Shown one piece after another: positions 9,155 to 20,058 of a stretch of 51,360 nt of DNA. The notes under the pieces are model-generated. The model did not search any database. It was not told where the DNA came from and saw only the letters and a list, made by a program, of their open reading frames with translations. Both the position numbers and the translations under genes were made by a program. The DNA is taken from the NCBI RefSeq assembly GCF_025466085.1, contig NZ_JANLOD010000020.1, positions 1-51,360 of the forward strand, given 5' to 3'. The stretch is from Pseudomonas sp. 14P_8.1_Bac3. GTDB lineage: Bacteria; Pseudomonadota; Gammaproteobacteria; Pseudomonadales; Pseudomonadaceae. Each line of letters begins with the position of its first letter. The first letter of the stretch is position 1.

Positions 9155-9242
9155 GCTGATGGTTCGACTATTCGACGCGGCATTGGGAAAAAGTAAAACC
9201 TTCACAAATTCATGGCCTTAGGCCAACCCGAAAACCCGCAAC

Positions 9243-9280
9243 TTGCATGTACAGAATTCCCAACTCATGCAATTTGCATG
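9243..9280. promoter_or_regulatory. Three TTGCATG heptamers, possible activator site
   Basis: TTGCATG occurs at 9243-9249 and again at 9274-9280, and its inverse CATGCAA lies at 9266-9272. The last two form a perfect inverted repeat with a one-base centre. They lie about 65-100 bases upstream of the sigma-54-like promoter at 9344, a normal distance for an enhancer-binding protein. No regulator is known to me for this word; the role is inferred. The rest of the 326-base gap between pilA and the BON gene is AT-rich and shows no gene. Confidence 0.45.
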
Positions 9281-9343
9281 ATTCCGAAAATTTGCCATTT
9301 CGCTAACCTGTTGTTTTCTATGGATTTACTGCGCGTCTCAAAC

Positions 9344-9360
9344 TTGGCACACCGTTCGCA
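9344..9360 (+). promoter_or_regulatory. Candidate sigma-54 promoter of the BON gene
   Basis: TTGGCACACCGTTCGCA has the invariant GG and GC exactly ten bases apart and matches the -24 block TTGGCAC well; the -12 block (TCGCA) is weaker. It lies 65 bases before the ATG of the BON-domain gene. Confidence 0.55.
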
Positions 9361-9425
9361 ATATACCCAGTAACCCTGCTGACAAGATACGCAGCAGACT
9401 TTATGAAACAACAGGAGTTACTCGT

Positions 9426-9779
9426 ATGAAGAAGTTCGCTATTGCTGCCGCTGCTGCTACCGCGCTGACCCTGACCATGGGCAACGTTGCTTTCGCTCAA
9501 ACCCAGGCTACCCAGGCCCCAATGGTTCTGGCTGCCGGTGAAGTGACCAAGGCTAAAGAAGCTACCTCCGATACCTGGATCACCACCAAAGTCAAAAGTG
9601 ACCTGGTCACCGAAAAAGGCATTCCTGGTACCGACATCAAAGTCGAAACCAACAAAGGTGTTGTATCCCTGTCGTCCACTGTCGCAGTGACTGACGCTCA
9701 GAAAGCCACCGCTGTGGCCATCACCAAGAAAATCAAAGGCGTCAAGGCGGTCTCCGCTGACGGCCTGAAAGCCGAGTAA
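9426..9779 (+). CDS. Secreted BON-domain protein
   Basis: The 117-residue protein has a Sec signal peptide (residues 1-24, cleavage likely after AFA) and one BON domain (about residues 48-115: DTWITTKVKSDL, GTDIKVETNKGVVSLS, IKGVKAVSA). BON domains occur in periplasmic, stress-related proteins such as OsmY and are thought to bind membranes or other envelope parts. ACAGGAG sits nine bases before the ATG. Codon use is very biased toward a few codons, which hints at high expression. It is monocistronic, with a sigma-54-like promoter upstream and hairpins downstream. Confidence 0.85.
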   Translation: MKKFAIAAAAATALTLTMGNVAFAQTQATQAPMVLAAGEVTKAKEATSDTWITTKVKSDLVTEKGIPGTDIKVETNKGVVSLSSTVAVTDAQKATAVAITKKIKGVKAVSADGLKAE

Positions 9780-9863
9780 GGCAAGACTTCTCGCCTGAAC
9801 CGGGAGAAGACGCGGGAGACGAGCTGAGCCATACGTCTGCCGCCACTTGAGAGTTCATGCGAC

Positions 9864-9916
9864 GGCCACAAGGATGTGGCCATTACAGGCCTCGGACATT
9901 CGTGTTCGGGGCCTGT
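9864..9916 (+). terminator. Tandem hairpins after the BON gene
   Basis: GGCCACA-AGGA-TGTGGCC (9864-9881) is followed by ACAGGCC...GGCCTGT (9885-9916) and then TCTATTG. The T-run is poor, so termination is likely but not certain. Confidence 0.5.
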
Positions 9917-9943
9917 TCTATTGTGGACTACGCAAAAACAAAA

Positions 9944-10033
9944 TGTGGGAGCGGGCTTGCTCGCGAAAGCGGGCTCACATTCAACACATGGGTTGGCCGG
10001 GAAGACGCCTTCGCGAGCAAGCCCGCTCCCACA
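9944..10033. repeat. REPIN (REP doublet)
   Basis: TGTGGGAGCGGGCTTGCTCG and its inverse CGAGCAAGCCCGCTCCCACA bound a short spacer (CTCACATTCAACACATGGG). This is the 'GCGGGCTTGC' REP type, shared with 21983-22073. It lies 17 bases after the stop of the minus-strand DUF2845 gene. Confidence 0.9.
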
Positions 10034-10050
10034 TTCGAATTGCGTTGGGT

Positions 10051-10350
10051 TCAGTTACCGCGCTTGCTGTTGATCTGCCGCAATCGATTCCCTTCGAACC
10101 GCAGGTATTGATACATCCCGCCGTTAGGCCCGTAAGTCCATTCCTCGACCTGAAACTCTTCCCGTCGATTGACGCTGCGCTTGTAGCCCAGCACGTCACG
10201 GCTGACGGGCTCGCCGCATTTCTGCAGCACCTCGCTGGAGCGGTCCCCCACGCTGACCAACTGACTGCCACAGCGCAGGGTATCGGCGGCACTGGCCTGA
10301 CCGGCCACGATGGCCAGGGTCAGGCTGAACAGCATTCGTTTGATCATCAT
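10051..10350 (-). CDS. DUF2845 periplasmic protein
   Basis: This 99-residue protein has a signal peptide (about residues 1-21, ending ASA) and a small domain with the pattern LRCGSQLVSVGD...VLQKCGEPVSRD and EEWTYG. The two cysteines in the mature protein (C27 and C45) could pair. It matches DUF2845, whose function is unknown; the fold of such proteins resembles small outer-membrane assembly lipoproteins, which is only an inference. The start overlaps the stop of the DUF748 gene by four bases or less (ATGA), so the two are coupled. Confidence 0.75.
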   Translation of the reverse strand: MMIKRMLFSLTLAIVAGQASAADTLRCGSQLVSVGDRSSEVLQKCGEPVSRDVLGYKRSVNRREEFQVEEWTYGPNGGMYQYLRFEGNRLRQINSKRGN

Positions 10351-13349
10351 TCGGCGTCCAGGTGCAGGGGGGTTACGACCCGACCGTCACTTTCCGCCTC
10401 GCCGAGACTGGCGTCGATAAAGTACACGCGGTCATCAGCCAGTTGCGCCTTGTCGACCAGGTAATCCTTGATGCTGCTGGCGCGGTCCTGGCCCAGTTGG
10501 CGCAATAGCACATCGCTGTCGCTCCAGAACTTGATCACGTCGGCGCGCAGTTTCGCGGTGCGTTCTTCCTTGCCCAGGTCTTTCCATTCAGCAGGCGGCT
10601 GGGTTTTCAGGCGGGTGCGGTAGATCCCTTCCAGCAGCGGACCTTTTTCGCCCTCCGGCACCTGCAGCAACGACGCCTGCGCTGGCACCTTGTCGCCGCG
10701 GCGCTGGAGCATTTTGTAGTAGTTGTACTGGTATTCCCGTTCCAGGCGTTGCTCGGCGATCAGCGGGCCATCACTGCTCTTCGCCGCCGTGCCTTCGATT
10801 TCCAGGCGCAGGGCCGGACGTTCCTTCAGGGCCTGGGACAACTTGACCAACGAGCCCTCGGCTTCCTTGCTCAAGTCGCTGGAGCCCGGCGCAAACGACA
10901 CCGTGCCCAAGTCTTCCGAACCGCCGCCATTGATCAATCCGCCGATCAGTTTGAACGGCGCGGCAGCAGCCTTGACGATCAGGTTGCGCAGGGTCTGCCA
11001 GACAATCGGCATGACGCTGAACTGCGGATTGTTCAGGTCGCCGGTCACCGGCAGTTCGATGGAAATCTTGCCGTCGACGTCCTTGAGCAAGGCAATCGCC
11101 AGCTTCAACGGCAGGCTGACGGCGTCCGGGCTGTCGACTTTCTCACCGAGCTGCAATTGCTCGACCACCACTTTGTTTTCCGCCTTGAGCTGACCCTTGG
11201 TGATCAGGTAATGCAGGTCGAGATTGAGCCGGCCCTTGCGGATCCGGTAACCGGCGAACTTGCCGGAGTAGGGCGTCAGCGTGGTCAGTTCCACCCGTTT
11301 GAAACTGGTGGCGATGTCGAGGCTGGCCATCGGATCAAACGGGTTGACCGAGCCCTTGATGGTCACCGGCGCATAGCGATCGACCTTGCCCTTGACGTCC
11401 ACGGTCGCCGGCTTCGCCTGTCGGCTGTCGATGGTGCCGATCTGGCCGTTGAGTTGCTGCACGGCGGTGGCGAAATTCGGGGTCAGGCTGAAGTCGGCGA
11501 AGTTCGCCGAACCGTCATTGATCGCGATGCCGCCAATGTGGATACCCAGCGGTTTGTCCTTGCTGGCGGGTTTGGCCGCCGCGGTTTTCGCGCCGGAGTC
11601 GGGCGGTTGCGGGATCAGCAGGTCATCGACGTTGGTGGTGCGGTCGTCGTTGATCATGAAGCGCACATAGGGCTGGAACAGGTTGACCTTGTCGATCGAC
11701 AGGCTGTCGCCGTGCTGATAGTTCAAGCCTTCGACCACCACCTGTTGCCACTTTAGGAAGTCCCGGGTTTTCAGGGTGTCGAGGGTGTGCAACTGGTCGA
11801 TCTGCGCGCGCCCGGTGACGGCGAGCGCCAGCGGTTCGGTGCTTTTCAGGTTGACTGCCAGGTCGCTGCCGAGCATGCCGCTGCGCAGTTCGAGACGAAT
11901 GAACGGGTTGATGTAGGACTGGGCGACACGCAGGTCGATGTCCTTGGTCTGCACCTTCAGCTGGGCGCTGACGGGCGCCAAATTGACCTCGCCCTGCGCC
12001 GTGATCTTGCCTTGCTTGCCCACGCCGGTGTCGAGCTTGAGGTTGAAGGGCGAGGCGTTGAGGCTGTCGAAATTCTGCAGATCCAGGTTCAGCGGATTCA
12101 AGTCCAGCGCCACGGCAGGTTGCGCCTTGCGGTCAGCCAGGTGCACCTGGTAATCGCGCAACTGCACGTCTTTCAACAGCACCTGCCACGGCTTGCTCGG
12201 TGCTGCGGGCTCTTTCGGTGAGTCGGCGGCGGCAGGTGCGCTGGCCGGTTCGGCCTTGGCTTTTGCTGCGGCTTTGGACGGCTGGCTGGCGAACAACTTT
12301 TGCCAGTCGAGTTGACCATCGGCTTCGAGTGCCGCCCAGGTTTCCAGTTTATTGCTGCGGATCTTGCCGACCACGACTTGCTGTTTCGCCAGATCGACCG
12401 TGGTGTCGGTGACGTCCAGTCGCTCAAGTTTCGCCAACGGTCGACCGTCCGGGGCGCTGATGGCAAACGGCGCGACGCTGACCGCGACGTTACTCAGCAG
12501 CAGTTCGGTTTCTTTGGACAGGTTCAGTTTGTAGTCGGTGCTGAGATTCACCACACCGTGTTCCAGCACCAGTGGCAGCGCGTCGCGCACATAGGGCCAA
12601 AAGGCTTTCATCTGACCGTCAGTGATTTTGAGCTTACCTTCAGAGGTGATCGGGATCAGGCTGAAATTCCCGGTCCAGTCGATCTGCCCGCCATTCGGCC
12701 CGGCGGCCACCAGGGTCATGTCGGCGCTGTCTTCGGGCAGGGTGCTCAGGTTGGTCAGCTCGAAATCGAGTTTGTCGTAGAGGAATTCGATGGCTTCGCT
12801 GGGACGGTCATCCTTGAAGTGCACGGCACCACCGGCCAGTTTGATCCGCTCGATGCGCAGCGGGAACGGTTTGGCGTCGGGGTCGGCCGGGGTCGGTTCG
12901 CTGGCGGGGATTTTGAACAGGCCGAGCAGGTTGAGTTTGCCAGCCTTGTCGAACAGGATTTCGGTCTTTGATTTATCCAGCTCGATATCGGACAGGTGCA
13001 GCGCTTTGGTCCACAGGCTGTCGAGTTGCAGGTTGGCATACAGGCGTTCGAAGCCGACCTGTTCCTTGCCCGGCTCGCCAATGACCAGGCCCCACAGCGT
13101 GACTTCAAGGCTGAAGGGGTTGAGTTCGATACGCTGGAGGCTGGCGGGCGTCGTGGCGTAGTTGGCCAATTGTTGGTTGGCCACACGCAAGGCGATGCCC
13201 GGCAAAATCAGAAACCCCAGCAGGCTGTAGAGAGCCAGAGCAGTCAACAAGGCGCCAATCGCGCGGATCAATCCTTTGGGCATGTTCGGCTTCATCTTCT
13301 GAATCGGAGTGCCTTGGAGTATGGCACGCGTTTCCGGTTCCGAAGTCAT
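10347..13349 (-). CDS. DUF748 / AsmA-like envelope protein
   Basis: This is a 1000-residue protein with a single N-terminal membrane segment (about residues 32-52, ALLTALALYSLLGFLILPG) and a very long periplasmic part of AsmA-like beta repeats. DUF748 blocks are seen in the first 770 residues, for example LNPFSLEVTLWGLVIGEPG and GYRIRKGRLNLDLHYLI. The last 190 residues (FAPGSSDLSKEAEGSLVKLS, LRLEIEGTA, KDYLVDKAQLADDRVYF) resemble an OmpA-like domain. Related AsmA-type proteins carry phospholipids between membranes; that role is inferred. Starts at 13295 or 13283 are also possible because all Shine-Dalgarno sites are weak. Confidence 0.8.
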   Translation of the reverse strand: MTSEPETRAILQGTPIQKMKPNMPKGLIRAIGALLTALALYSLLGFLILPGIALRVANQQLANYATTPASLQRIELNPFSLEVTLWGLVIGEPGKEQVGFERLYANLQLDSLWTKALHLSDIELDKSKTEILFDKAGKLNLLGLFKIPASEPTPADPDAKPFPLRIERIKLAGGAVHFKDDRPSEAIEFLYDKLDFELTNLSTLPEDSADMTLVAAGPNGGQIDWTGNFSLIPITSEGKLKITDGQMKAFWPYVRDALPLVLEHGVVNLSTDYKLNLSKETELLLSNVAVSVAPFAISAPDGRPLAKLERLDVTDTTVDLAKQQVVVGKIRSNKLETWAALEADGQLDWQKLFASQPSKAAAKAKAEPASAPAAADSPKEPAAPSKPWQVLLKDVQLRDYQVHLADRKAQPAVALDLNPLNLDLQNFDSLNASPFNLKLDTGVGKQGKITAQGEVNLAPVSAQLKVQTKDIDLRVAQSYINPFIRLELRSGMLGSDLAVNLKSTEPLALAVTGRAQIDQLHTLDTLKTRDFLKWQQVVVEGLNYQHGDSLSIDKVNLFQPYVRFMINDDRTTNVDDLLIPQPPDSGAKTAAAKPASKDKPLGIHIGGIAINDGSANFADFSLTPNFATAVQQLNGQIGTIDSRQAKPATVDVKGKVDRYAPVTIKGSVNPFDPMASLDIATSFKRVELTTLTPYSGKFAGYRIRKGRLNLDLHYLITKGQLKAENKVVVEQLQLGEKVDSPDAVSLPLKLAIALLKDVDGKISIELPVTGDLNNPQFSVMPIVWQTLRNLIVKAAAAPFKLIGGLINGGGSEDLGTVSFAPGSSDLSKEAEGSLVKLSQALKERPALRLEIEGTAAKSSDGPLIAEQRLEREYQYNYYKMLQRRGDKVPAQASLLQVPEGEKGPLLEGIYRTRLKTQPPAEWKDLGKEERTAKLRADVIKFWSDSDVLLRQLGQDRASSIKDYLVDKAQLADDRVYFIDASLGEAESDGRVVTPLHLDAE

Positions 13350-13387
13350 CAGCCTGTTGTCGATATTTCAGATTAGTCTGACGTCGA

Positions 13388-14404
13388 TCAGAGCTGCAGG
13401 ATCAGGGTTTTCAGTGGCGGCTGTTGATCCATCGACGGGAAGTCGCCGCCCGGTTTCATCACCGTCCACTCGCGCACCGGTCGCCCGGCTTTCTCCGCGC
13501 AGCGCAGCACTTGCTCGCGCCAGTCGTCCATGCTGACTTTCGCCAGGTTGTTGCAGCAGATCAGCACGCCGTCGTCGGCGGTGGTCAGCAGCGCGGGTTT
13601 GAGCAGGCTCTGGTAGTCGCGCAGCAGGTCGACGGTGCCGAAGGCGCTCTTGGCCCAGGCCGGAGGATCCAGCAGCACCAAGTCGTACTGGCGCTGTTCC
13701 AGGCGCTGATAGCTCGGCAGCTTTTGCCCGCGACGCTGGCTGATGGGCAGGCCGGCCAGTTGGCGGATCGCCGGGAAATAATCGGACTGGATGAATTGCA
13801 TGGGCGGCAAGTGTGGATTGAGCACGCCATTTTCACGGCCGACGGCGAGGTTGCCCTCGGCGAAATCCAGGTTACACACCTCGCTGGCTCCGCCGGCCGC
13901 TGCGCTCAGGCCGACGCCGCAGGTGTAGGCAAACAGGTTCAGCACGCTCTTGTTTTTGCTGTGGTCCTTGACCCAGCCACGGGTGTTGCGCAGGTCGAGG
14001 AACAGCAGCGGGTCCTGCCCGGCGTGGCGCCCGCGGACGCGATAGTTCAGGCCCCACTCGTGACCGACCAGGTCTTGCAGGGCGGCGTCTTCAGCGCGGT
14101 AGACCGTGTCTTCACGGTCGATGCGCGAGTTGCCCCGGGAGCGATCGTTGTAGACCAGCAGGGTCTCGAAGCCCAGGTGTTGATTGATCGTCCCGTGCAA
14201 TTGCAGCAGCGCATCGCGCTCCAGCGCCTGGTGGAAGCTCTGCACCAGAAGCTGCGGGCCATAGCGGTCGATGGTCAGGCCACCGGCGCCTTCCTGGCTG
14301 CCATGGAACAGGCGATAGCAATCGGTGCCTTGCTGATGCAGTTCGGCAAGCAGGTCCTGGCGATGATCGAGGGCGGCGCGCAGCGCCTGATTCAAGGAAG
14401 ACAT
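13388..14404 (-). CDS. Class I SAM-dependent methyltransferase, RlmI/RlmK-like
   Basis: The 338-residue protein resembles the catalytic part of rRNA cytosine/guanine methyltransferases such as RlmI and RlmK. Residues 20-150 form the RNA-side domain (YRLFHGSQEGAGGLTIDRYG). The Rossmann core starts near residue 155 (VLNLFAYTCGVGLSAAAGGA). The motif IV word DPPAWAKS lies near residue 245, and LICCNNLAK follows near 280. The N-terminal PUA domain of RlmI is absent, so I do not give a gene symbol. The substrate is unknown; RNA is the best guess. Confidence 0.75.
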   Translation of the reverse strand: MSSLNQALRAALDHRQDLLAELHQQGTDCYRLFHGSQEGAGGLTIDRYGPQLLVQSFHQALERDALLQLHGTINQHLGFETLLVYNDRSRGNSRIDREDTVYRAEDAALQDLVGHEWGLNYRVRGRHAGQDPLLFLDLRNTRGWVKDHSKNKSVLNLFAYTCGVGLSAAAGGASEVCNLDFAEGNLAVGRENGVLNPHLPPMQFIQSDYFPAIRQLAGLPISQRRGQKLPSYQRLEQRQYDLVLLDPPAWAKSAFGTVDLLRDYQSLLKPALLTTADDGVLICCNNLAKVSMDDWREQVLRCAEKAGRPVREWTVMKPGGDFPSMDQQPPLKTLILQL

Positions 14405-14465
14405 GCTGGGCGCCTTGCAGGAGGGAATTTGGCGCGGGAGTTTAACAGCTTGAGCGATGCAGAAC

Positions 14466-14567
14466 CTGTAGGAGCGAGCCTGCTCGCGATGGACGTTAAC
14501 GATGACGTGTCTTTTCTGAAGAAACGCGGCGCACTTGAGTTCATCGCGAGCAGGCTCGCGCCTACAG
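14466..14567. repeat. REPIN (REP doublet)
   Basis: CTGTAGGAGCGAGCCTGCTC and GAGCAGGCTCGCGCCTACAG face each other across a spacer of about 60 bases. The repeat ends eight bases from the stop codon of the DUF2236 gene. Confidence 0.9.
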
Positions 14568-14575
14568 GTAATGCG

Positions 14576-15448
14576 TCAGGTCAGCAGACCCATCCTTCGC
14601 TTCGCCCGCTGCACTGAGCCGTTGCGCACCGCCCAGCGCAGCATCGGCGCACTGCGGTTGACGCTGGCACGGATCATTTTGCGCTGCAGCGGACCTTGAT
14701 GGGTGCCGAGCATGTCGCTGGCCCAGTCCGGCAGCAAATCGATACCGGCCTGCATCATCAGGCTACCGAACGGCCTGGCCAGTCGGCTGGGGGAGGGCGC
14801 GTTCAATAACAGCCGCAGGACTTCACGACTGCGCGCGTCGCACAGCAATTGCGGGCGGATGCGCTCCAGATAATCGGCAACGGCCTGCCGCGAGCGGGGC
14901 ACGTCTCGAGCGCCGAGGCGTTCGGCGACCAGGGCGATTTCGTCGTAGTAACGGTCCTGATCAGCCGCCGACAGGTGTGGATTGCGGTAGCGCAGATGCG
15001 CCGCGAGGAAGTTGCTGACTTCGGCCACATGCACCCACGTCAGCAGATCGGGATCGCTGGCGGCGTAAGGCCGGCCATCCGGCGCGGTGCCGGTCACTTG
15101 CAGGTGAATGGTGCGGACCTTTTCGATCAGCCAGTCAGCGTCCCGGCGTGAGCCGAAGGTGGTGCCGGAAATGAACTGCCCGGTTCGCCGCAGGCGTCCG
15201 AGCATGTCCTCGCGAAAATTCGAATGGTCCCAGACCCCGGCGAGCGCCAATGGGTGCAGGGCCTGCAGCATCAACGCGCTGATGCCGCCGATGAGCATGC
15301 TGCTGAAATCGCCATGCACTTGCCAGCTCACCGAATCCGGGCCGAACAGCCCGGGATCGCCCTTGGGGTTTTCCAGGTCGAGCTTGCCGAGAGACAGACC
15401 GGTGAGGCTCATGACCTGGGTTTCGATGCGGCTGCGGATGAATTCCAT
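14576..15448 (-). CDS. DUF2236 / MpaB-type oxygenase family protein
   Basis: The 290-residue protein matches the DUF2236 family, named after the fungal oxygenase MpaB and the latex-clearing protein Lcp, several of which bind haem b. Visible family blocks are DSVSWQVHGDFSSMLIGG (about 39-56), LHPLALAGVWDHSNF (about 65-79), GRLRRTGQFISGTTFGS (about 84-100) and the helix TWVHVAEVSNFL (about 136-147). There is no signal peptide. Its substrate is unknown. It lies upstream of a REPIN and downstream of acs on the same strand, with about 60 bases between it and the acs stop. Confidence 0.75.
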   Translation of the reverse strand: MEFIRSRIETQVMSLTGLSLGKLDLENPKGDPGLFGPDSVSWQVHGDFSSMLIGGISALMLQALHPLALAGVWDHSNFREDMLGRLRRTGQFISGTTFGSRRDADWLIEKVRTIHLQVTGTAPDGRPYAASDPDLLTWVHVAEVSNFLAAHLRYRNPHLSAADQDRYYDEIALVAERLGARDVPRSRQAVADYLERIRPQLLCDARSREVLRLLLNAPSPSRLARPFGSLMMQAGIDLLPDWASDMLGTHQGPLQRKMIRASVNRSAPMLRWAVRNGSVQRAKRRMGLLT

Positions 15449-15508
15449 AACAACTCATTGGGAAAAAGAATGTGGCCAGGGTCGTAACCCAAAGGAGTGA
15501 GCTGTGCG

Positions 15509-17446
<1,938 letters not shown>

Positions 17447-17525
17447 GACGGTTCCTTATTCTTGTTTTGCGACAGGAATAAAGATGCGCCGAGAGGTCCT
17501 CAGGTTCAAGTCATACACAAAACAA

Positions 17526-17617
17526 CTGTGGGAGCGAGCCTGCTCGCGATGACGATCTGTCAGTCAACCTGAATGTTGAATGGACAGGCCTCATCGCGAG
17601 CAGGCTCGCTCCCACAG
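17526..17617. repeat. REPIN (REP doublet)
   Basis: CTGTGGGAGCGAGCCTGCTC and GAGCAGGCTCGCTCCCACAG enclose a spacer of about 50 bases. It fills the gap between the pgi stop (16 bases away) and acs. Confidence 0.92.
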
Positions 17618-17633
17618 GGAAAAACCGGCTGGA

Positions 17634-19298
17634 TCAGCCGCGGTGACGGCCGCGGAAGTAGTTGATCAGCCCTTGGGTAGAAGCATCATCCGCTGGGGTC
17701 TCTTCACTGCCCACCAGACGGTTGTAAACGCCCTTGCCCAGCTCTTTGCCCAGCTCCACGCCCCACTGGTCGAAGGCGTTGATGCCCCAGACCACGCTTT
17801 GCACGAAGACCTTGTGTTCGTACATCGCCACCAGTGCGCCGAGACGACGCGGGCTGATGCGCTCGACCACCAGCGTGTTGCTCGGACGGTTGCCCGGGAT
17901 CACTTTGTGCGGCGCAAGTTTCTCTACGTCGGCTTCGGCCATGCCCTTGTCGCGCAGCTCGGCTTCCGCCTCGGCGCGCGTCTTGCCGAGCATCAGCGCC
18001 TGGCTTTGCGACAGGCAGTTGGCGTACAGCCACTGGTGGTGGTCGGACACCGGGTTGAAGCTGACGATCGGCACGATGAAGTCGGCCGGGATCAGCTGGG
18101 TGCCTTGGTGCAGCAACTGGTGATACGCATGCTGACCGTTGCAGCCCACGCCGCCCCAGATCACCGGACCGGTATCGGTGGACACCGGCGTACCGTCCTG
18201 GCGCACGCTCTTGCCGTTGGATTCCATGTCCAGCTGTTGCAAATGCTTGGTGATGTTACGCAGGTAATGGTCGTACGGCAGGATCGCGTGGCTCTGCGCG
18301 CCCCAGAAATTGCCGTACCAGACACCGAGCAAGGCCAGCAGCACCGGCATGTTCTGCTCGAACGGCGCGCTCTGGAAATGCTGGTCCATGGTGTAGGCAC
18401 CGGACAGCAGCTCCTTGAAGTTCGACATGCCGATGGCCAGGGCAATCGGCAAACCAATGGCGGACCACAGCGAGTAACGGCCGCCGACCCAGTCCCACAT
18501 CGGGAAGATGTTTTCTTCGCGGATACCGAACGCCACGGCGGCCGCGTTGTTGCTCGACACGGCGATGAAGTGACGATACAGCTCCGCTTCCGAACCACCC
18601 TGGGCCAGGTACCAGGCGCGAGCGGCCTGGGCGTTCTTCAGGGTTTCGAGGGTGTTGAAGGATTTCGACGAGACGATGAACAGGGTGGTCTCGGCGCGCA
18701 GCTTCATGGTCAGCTCGTGGAACTCACTGCCGTCGATGTTCGCCAGGTAGTGGCAGCGCACGCCTTTCTGGGCGTAGGACAGCAGCGCTTCGGACACCAG
18801 CTCGGGGCCGAGGAACGAGCCGCCGATGCCGATGTTCACCACGTCGGTGATCGGTTTCTCGGTGTAACCGCGCCACAGACCGTCGTGGATTCGGCCCACG
18901 AGGTCGGTGATCTGGTTCAACACCTTGTGTACTTCCGGCATCACGTTGACGCCGTTGACCGACAGCTTGTCGCCCACCGGGCGGCGCAACGCGGTGTGCA
19001 GGGCCGGGCGACCTTCGGAAGAGTTGACGATTTCGCCGTCGAACAGCGCCTTGATGGCGCCCTGCAGATCGACCTGATTGGCCAGCCCCACCAGCAGATC
19101 GCGGGTCTCGGCGTTGATCAGGTTCTTCGAGTAGTCGAGAAACAGGCCGCAACTGCTGAGGGTAAATTGGCTAAAGCGCTGCGGGTCGGCATTGAAGGCT
19201 TCGCGCATGCTGAAATCCTGCATGGCTTGGCGGTGGTCTTTCAACGCTTGCCAGGCGGGCAGAGCGGTCACGTCGTGAGGAGTGCGGTAGTACGCCAT
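17634..19298 (-). CDS. pgi: Glucose-6-phosphate isomerase
   Basis: The 554-residue enzyme interconverts glucose-6-phosphate and fructose-6-phosphate. The family blocks are [18 protein letters not shown] (about 147-165), [17 protein letters not shown] (about 205-221) and [17 protein letters not shown] (about 385-401), which carries the catalytic histidine. The length matches the E. coli enzyme. AAGGAAA precedes the ATG. It is a single gene between panD and acs. Confidence 0.97.
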   Translation of the reverse strand: MAYYRTPHDVTALPAWQALKDHRQAMQDFSMREAFNADPQRFSQFTLSSCGLFLDYSKNLINAETRDLLVGLANQVDLQGAIKALFDGEIVNSSEGRPALHTALRRPVGDKLSVNGVNVMPEVHKVLNQITDLVGRIHDGLWRGYTEKPITDVVNIGIGGSFLGPELVSEALLSYAQKGVRCHYLANIDGSEFHELTMKLRAETTLFIVSSKSFNTLETLKNAQAARAWYLAQGGSEAELYRHFIAVSSNNAAAVAFGIREENIFPMWDWVGGRYSLWSAIGLPIALAIGMSNFKELLSGAYTMDQHFQSAPFEQNMPVLLALLGVWYGNFWGAQSHAILPYDHYLRNITKHLQQLDMESNGKSVRQDGTPVSTDTGPVIWGGVGCNGQHAYHQLLHQGTQLIPADFIVPIVSFNPVSDHHQWLYANCLSQSQALMLGKTRAEAEAELRDKGMAEADVEKLAPHKVIPGNRPSNTLVVERISPRRLGALVAMYEHKVFVQSVVWGINAFDQWGVELGKELGKGVYNRLVGSEETPADDASTQGLINYFRGRHRG

Positions 19299-19518
19299 CG
19301 CTGCGGGTTTCCTTTTTACTTGAACGGCCTTTTGAACACTAAAAATCCCGGATCGCTGCGGGTGGGCGTCCGGTCAACTGCGTCGACACGATTTCATGGC
19401 ACAGGGCGAATACAGTAAACCTCGCGCTGCGATCTGTCTTGACTTTGTCTGACCCGTTCCCGGTACTTTTTTATACATCAAGCAGGGAACGGTCCGACAA
19501 ACGGGAGGGAGAGTTCTG

Positions 19519-19899
19519 TCAGGCGACCTGAACCGGAATGGCATTGCTGGTGTGGCTCAGCTCGTTACCCGGCGCCATGTAGAGCATGCGGGGCTTGAAG
19601 TTGAGCAGTTCGGCTTCGCTGTAGTGCGCGTAGGCACAGATGATCACCCGGTCGCCGACCTTGGCTTTGTGCGCCGCGGCGCCATTGACCGAAATCATTC
19701 GCGAGCCTTCCTCGCCACGAATCGCGTACGTGGTGAAGCGCTCGCCGTTGTCGACGTTGTAGATCTGGATCTGTTCGTATTCACGGATGCCGGACAGGTC
19801 CAGCCATTCGCCGTCGATGGCGCAAGAACCTTCGTAATCGAGTACAGCGTGGGTGACTTCGGCGCGATGCAGCTTGGCCTTGAGCATGATGGCGTGCAT
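19519..19899 (-). CDS. panD: Aspartate 1-decarboxylase (proenzyme)
   Basis: The 126-residue proenzyme makes beta-alanine for pantothenate. It cuts itself between G24 and S25 (YEGSCAID) to give the pyruvoyl cofactor. The motifs [20 protein letters not shown] and the C-terminus AIPVQVA match the family closely. I start at ATG 19899, giving the same length as E. coli PanD. The frame is open further upstream only because it crosses a REP repeat. It is separated from panC by that REPIN, although the pan genes face the same way. Confidence 0.96.
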   Translation of the reverse strand: MHAIMLKAKLHRAEVTHAVLDYEGSCAIDGEWLDLSGIREYEQIQIYNVDNGERFTTYAIRGEEGSRMISVNGAAAHKAKVGDRVIICAYAHYSEAELLNFKPRMLYMAPGNELSHTSNAIPVQVA

Positions 19900-19924
19900 G
19901 AGTGTTTTTCCCAGGTATTGTCCC

Positions 19925-20039
19925 TTGTGGGAGCGAGCCTGCTCCGGGCGGCGTTCCGACGATGGAGACAAGTACGCCGCGGTGTGTCAGGCATCCCACG
20001 TTATCGTTGACGACCATCGCGAGCAGGCTCGCTCCCATA
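19925..20039. repeat. REPIN between panC and panD
   Basis: TTGTGGGAGCGAGCCTGCTC on the left and GAGCAGGCTCGCTCCCATAG on the right enclose a spacer. The left copy is followed by CGGGCGGCGTTCCGACGATGG, a word also found in the copy at 24083, so these two share a recent origin. Confidence 0.9.
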
Positions 20040-20058
20040 GGTTTGTTGTTTTTTGTAT

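Noticed and set aside
9099..9425. tRNA gene next to pilA
   Set aside because: Some pseudomonads have a tRNA-Thr near pilA, but no cloverleaf or GGTTCGA-type T-loop is seen here.
17580..19418. A 612-residue open frame on the plus strand
   Set aside because: It is the antisense shadow of pgi in GC-rich sequence; its product is rich in Arg, His, Gln and Val and has no known domain.
19900..19971. Upstream extension of panD
   Set aside because: The added residues are encoded by a REP repeat, and the 126-residue form matches the family length.
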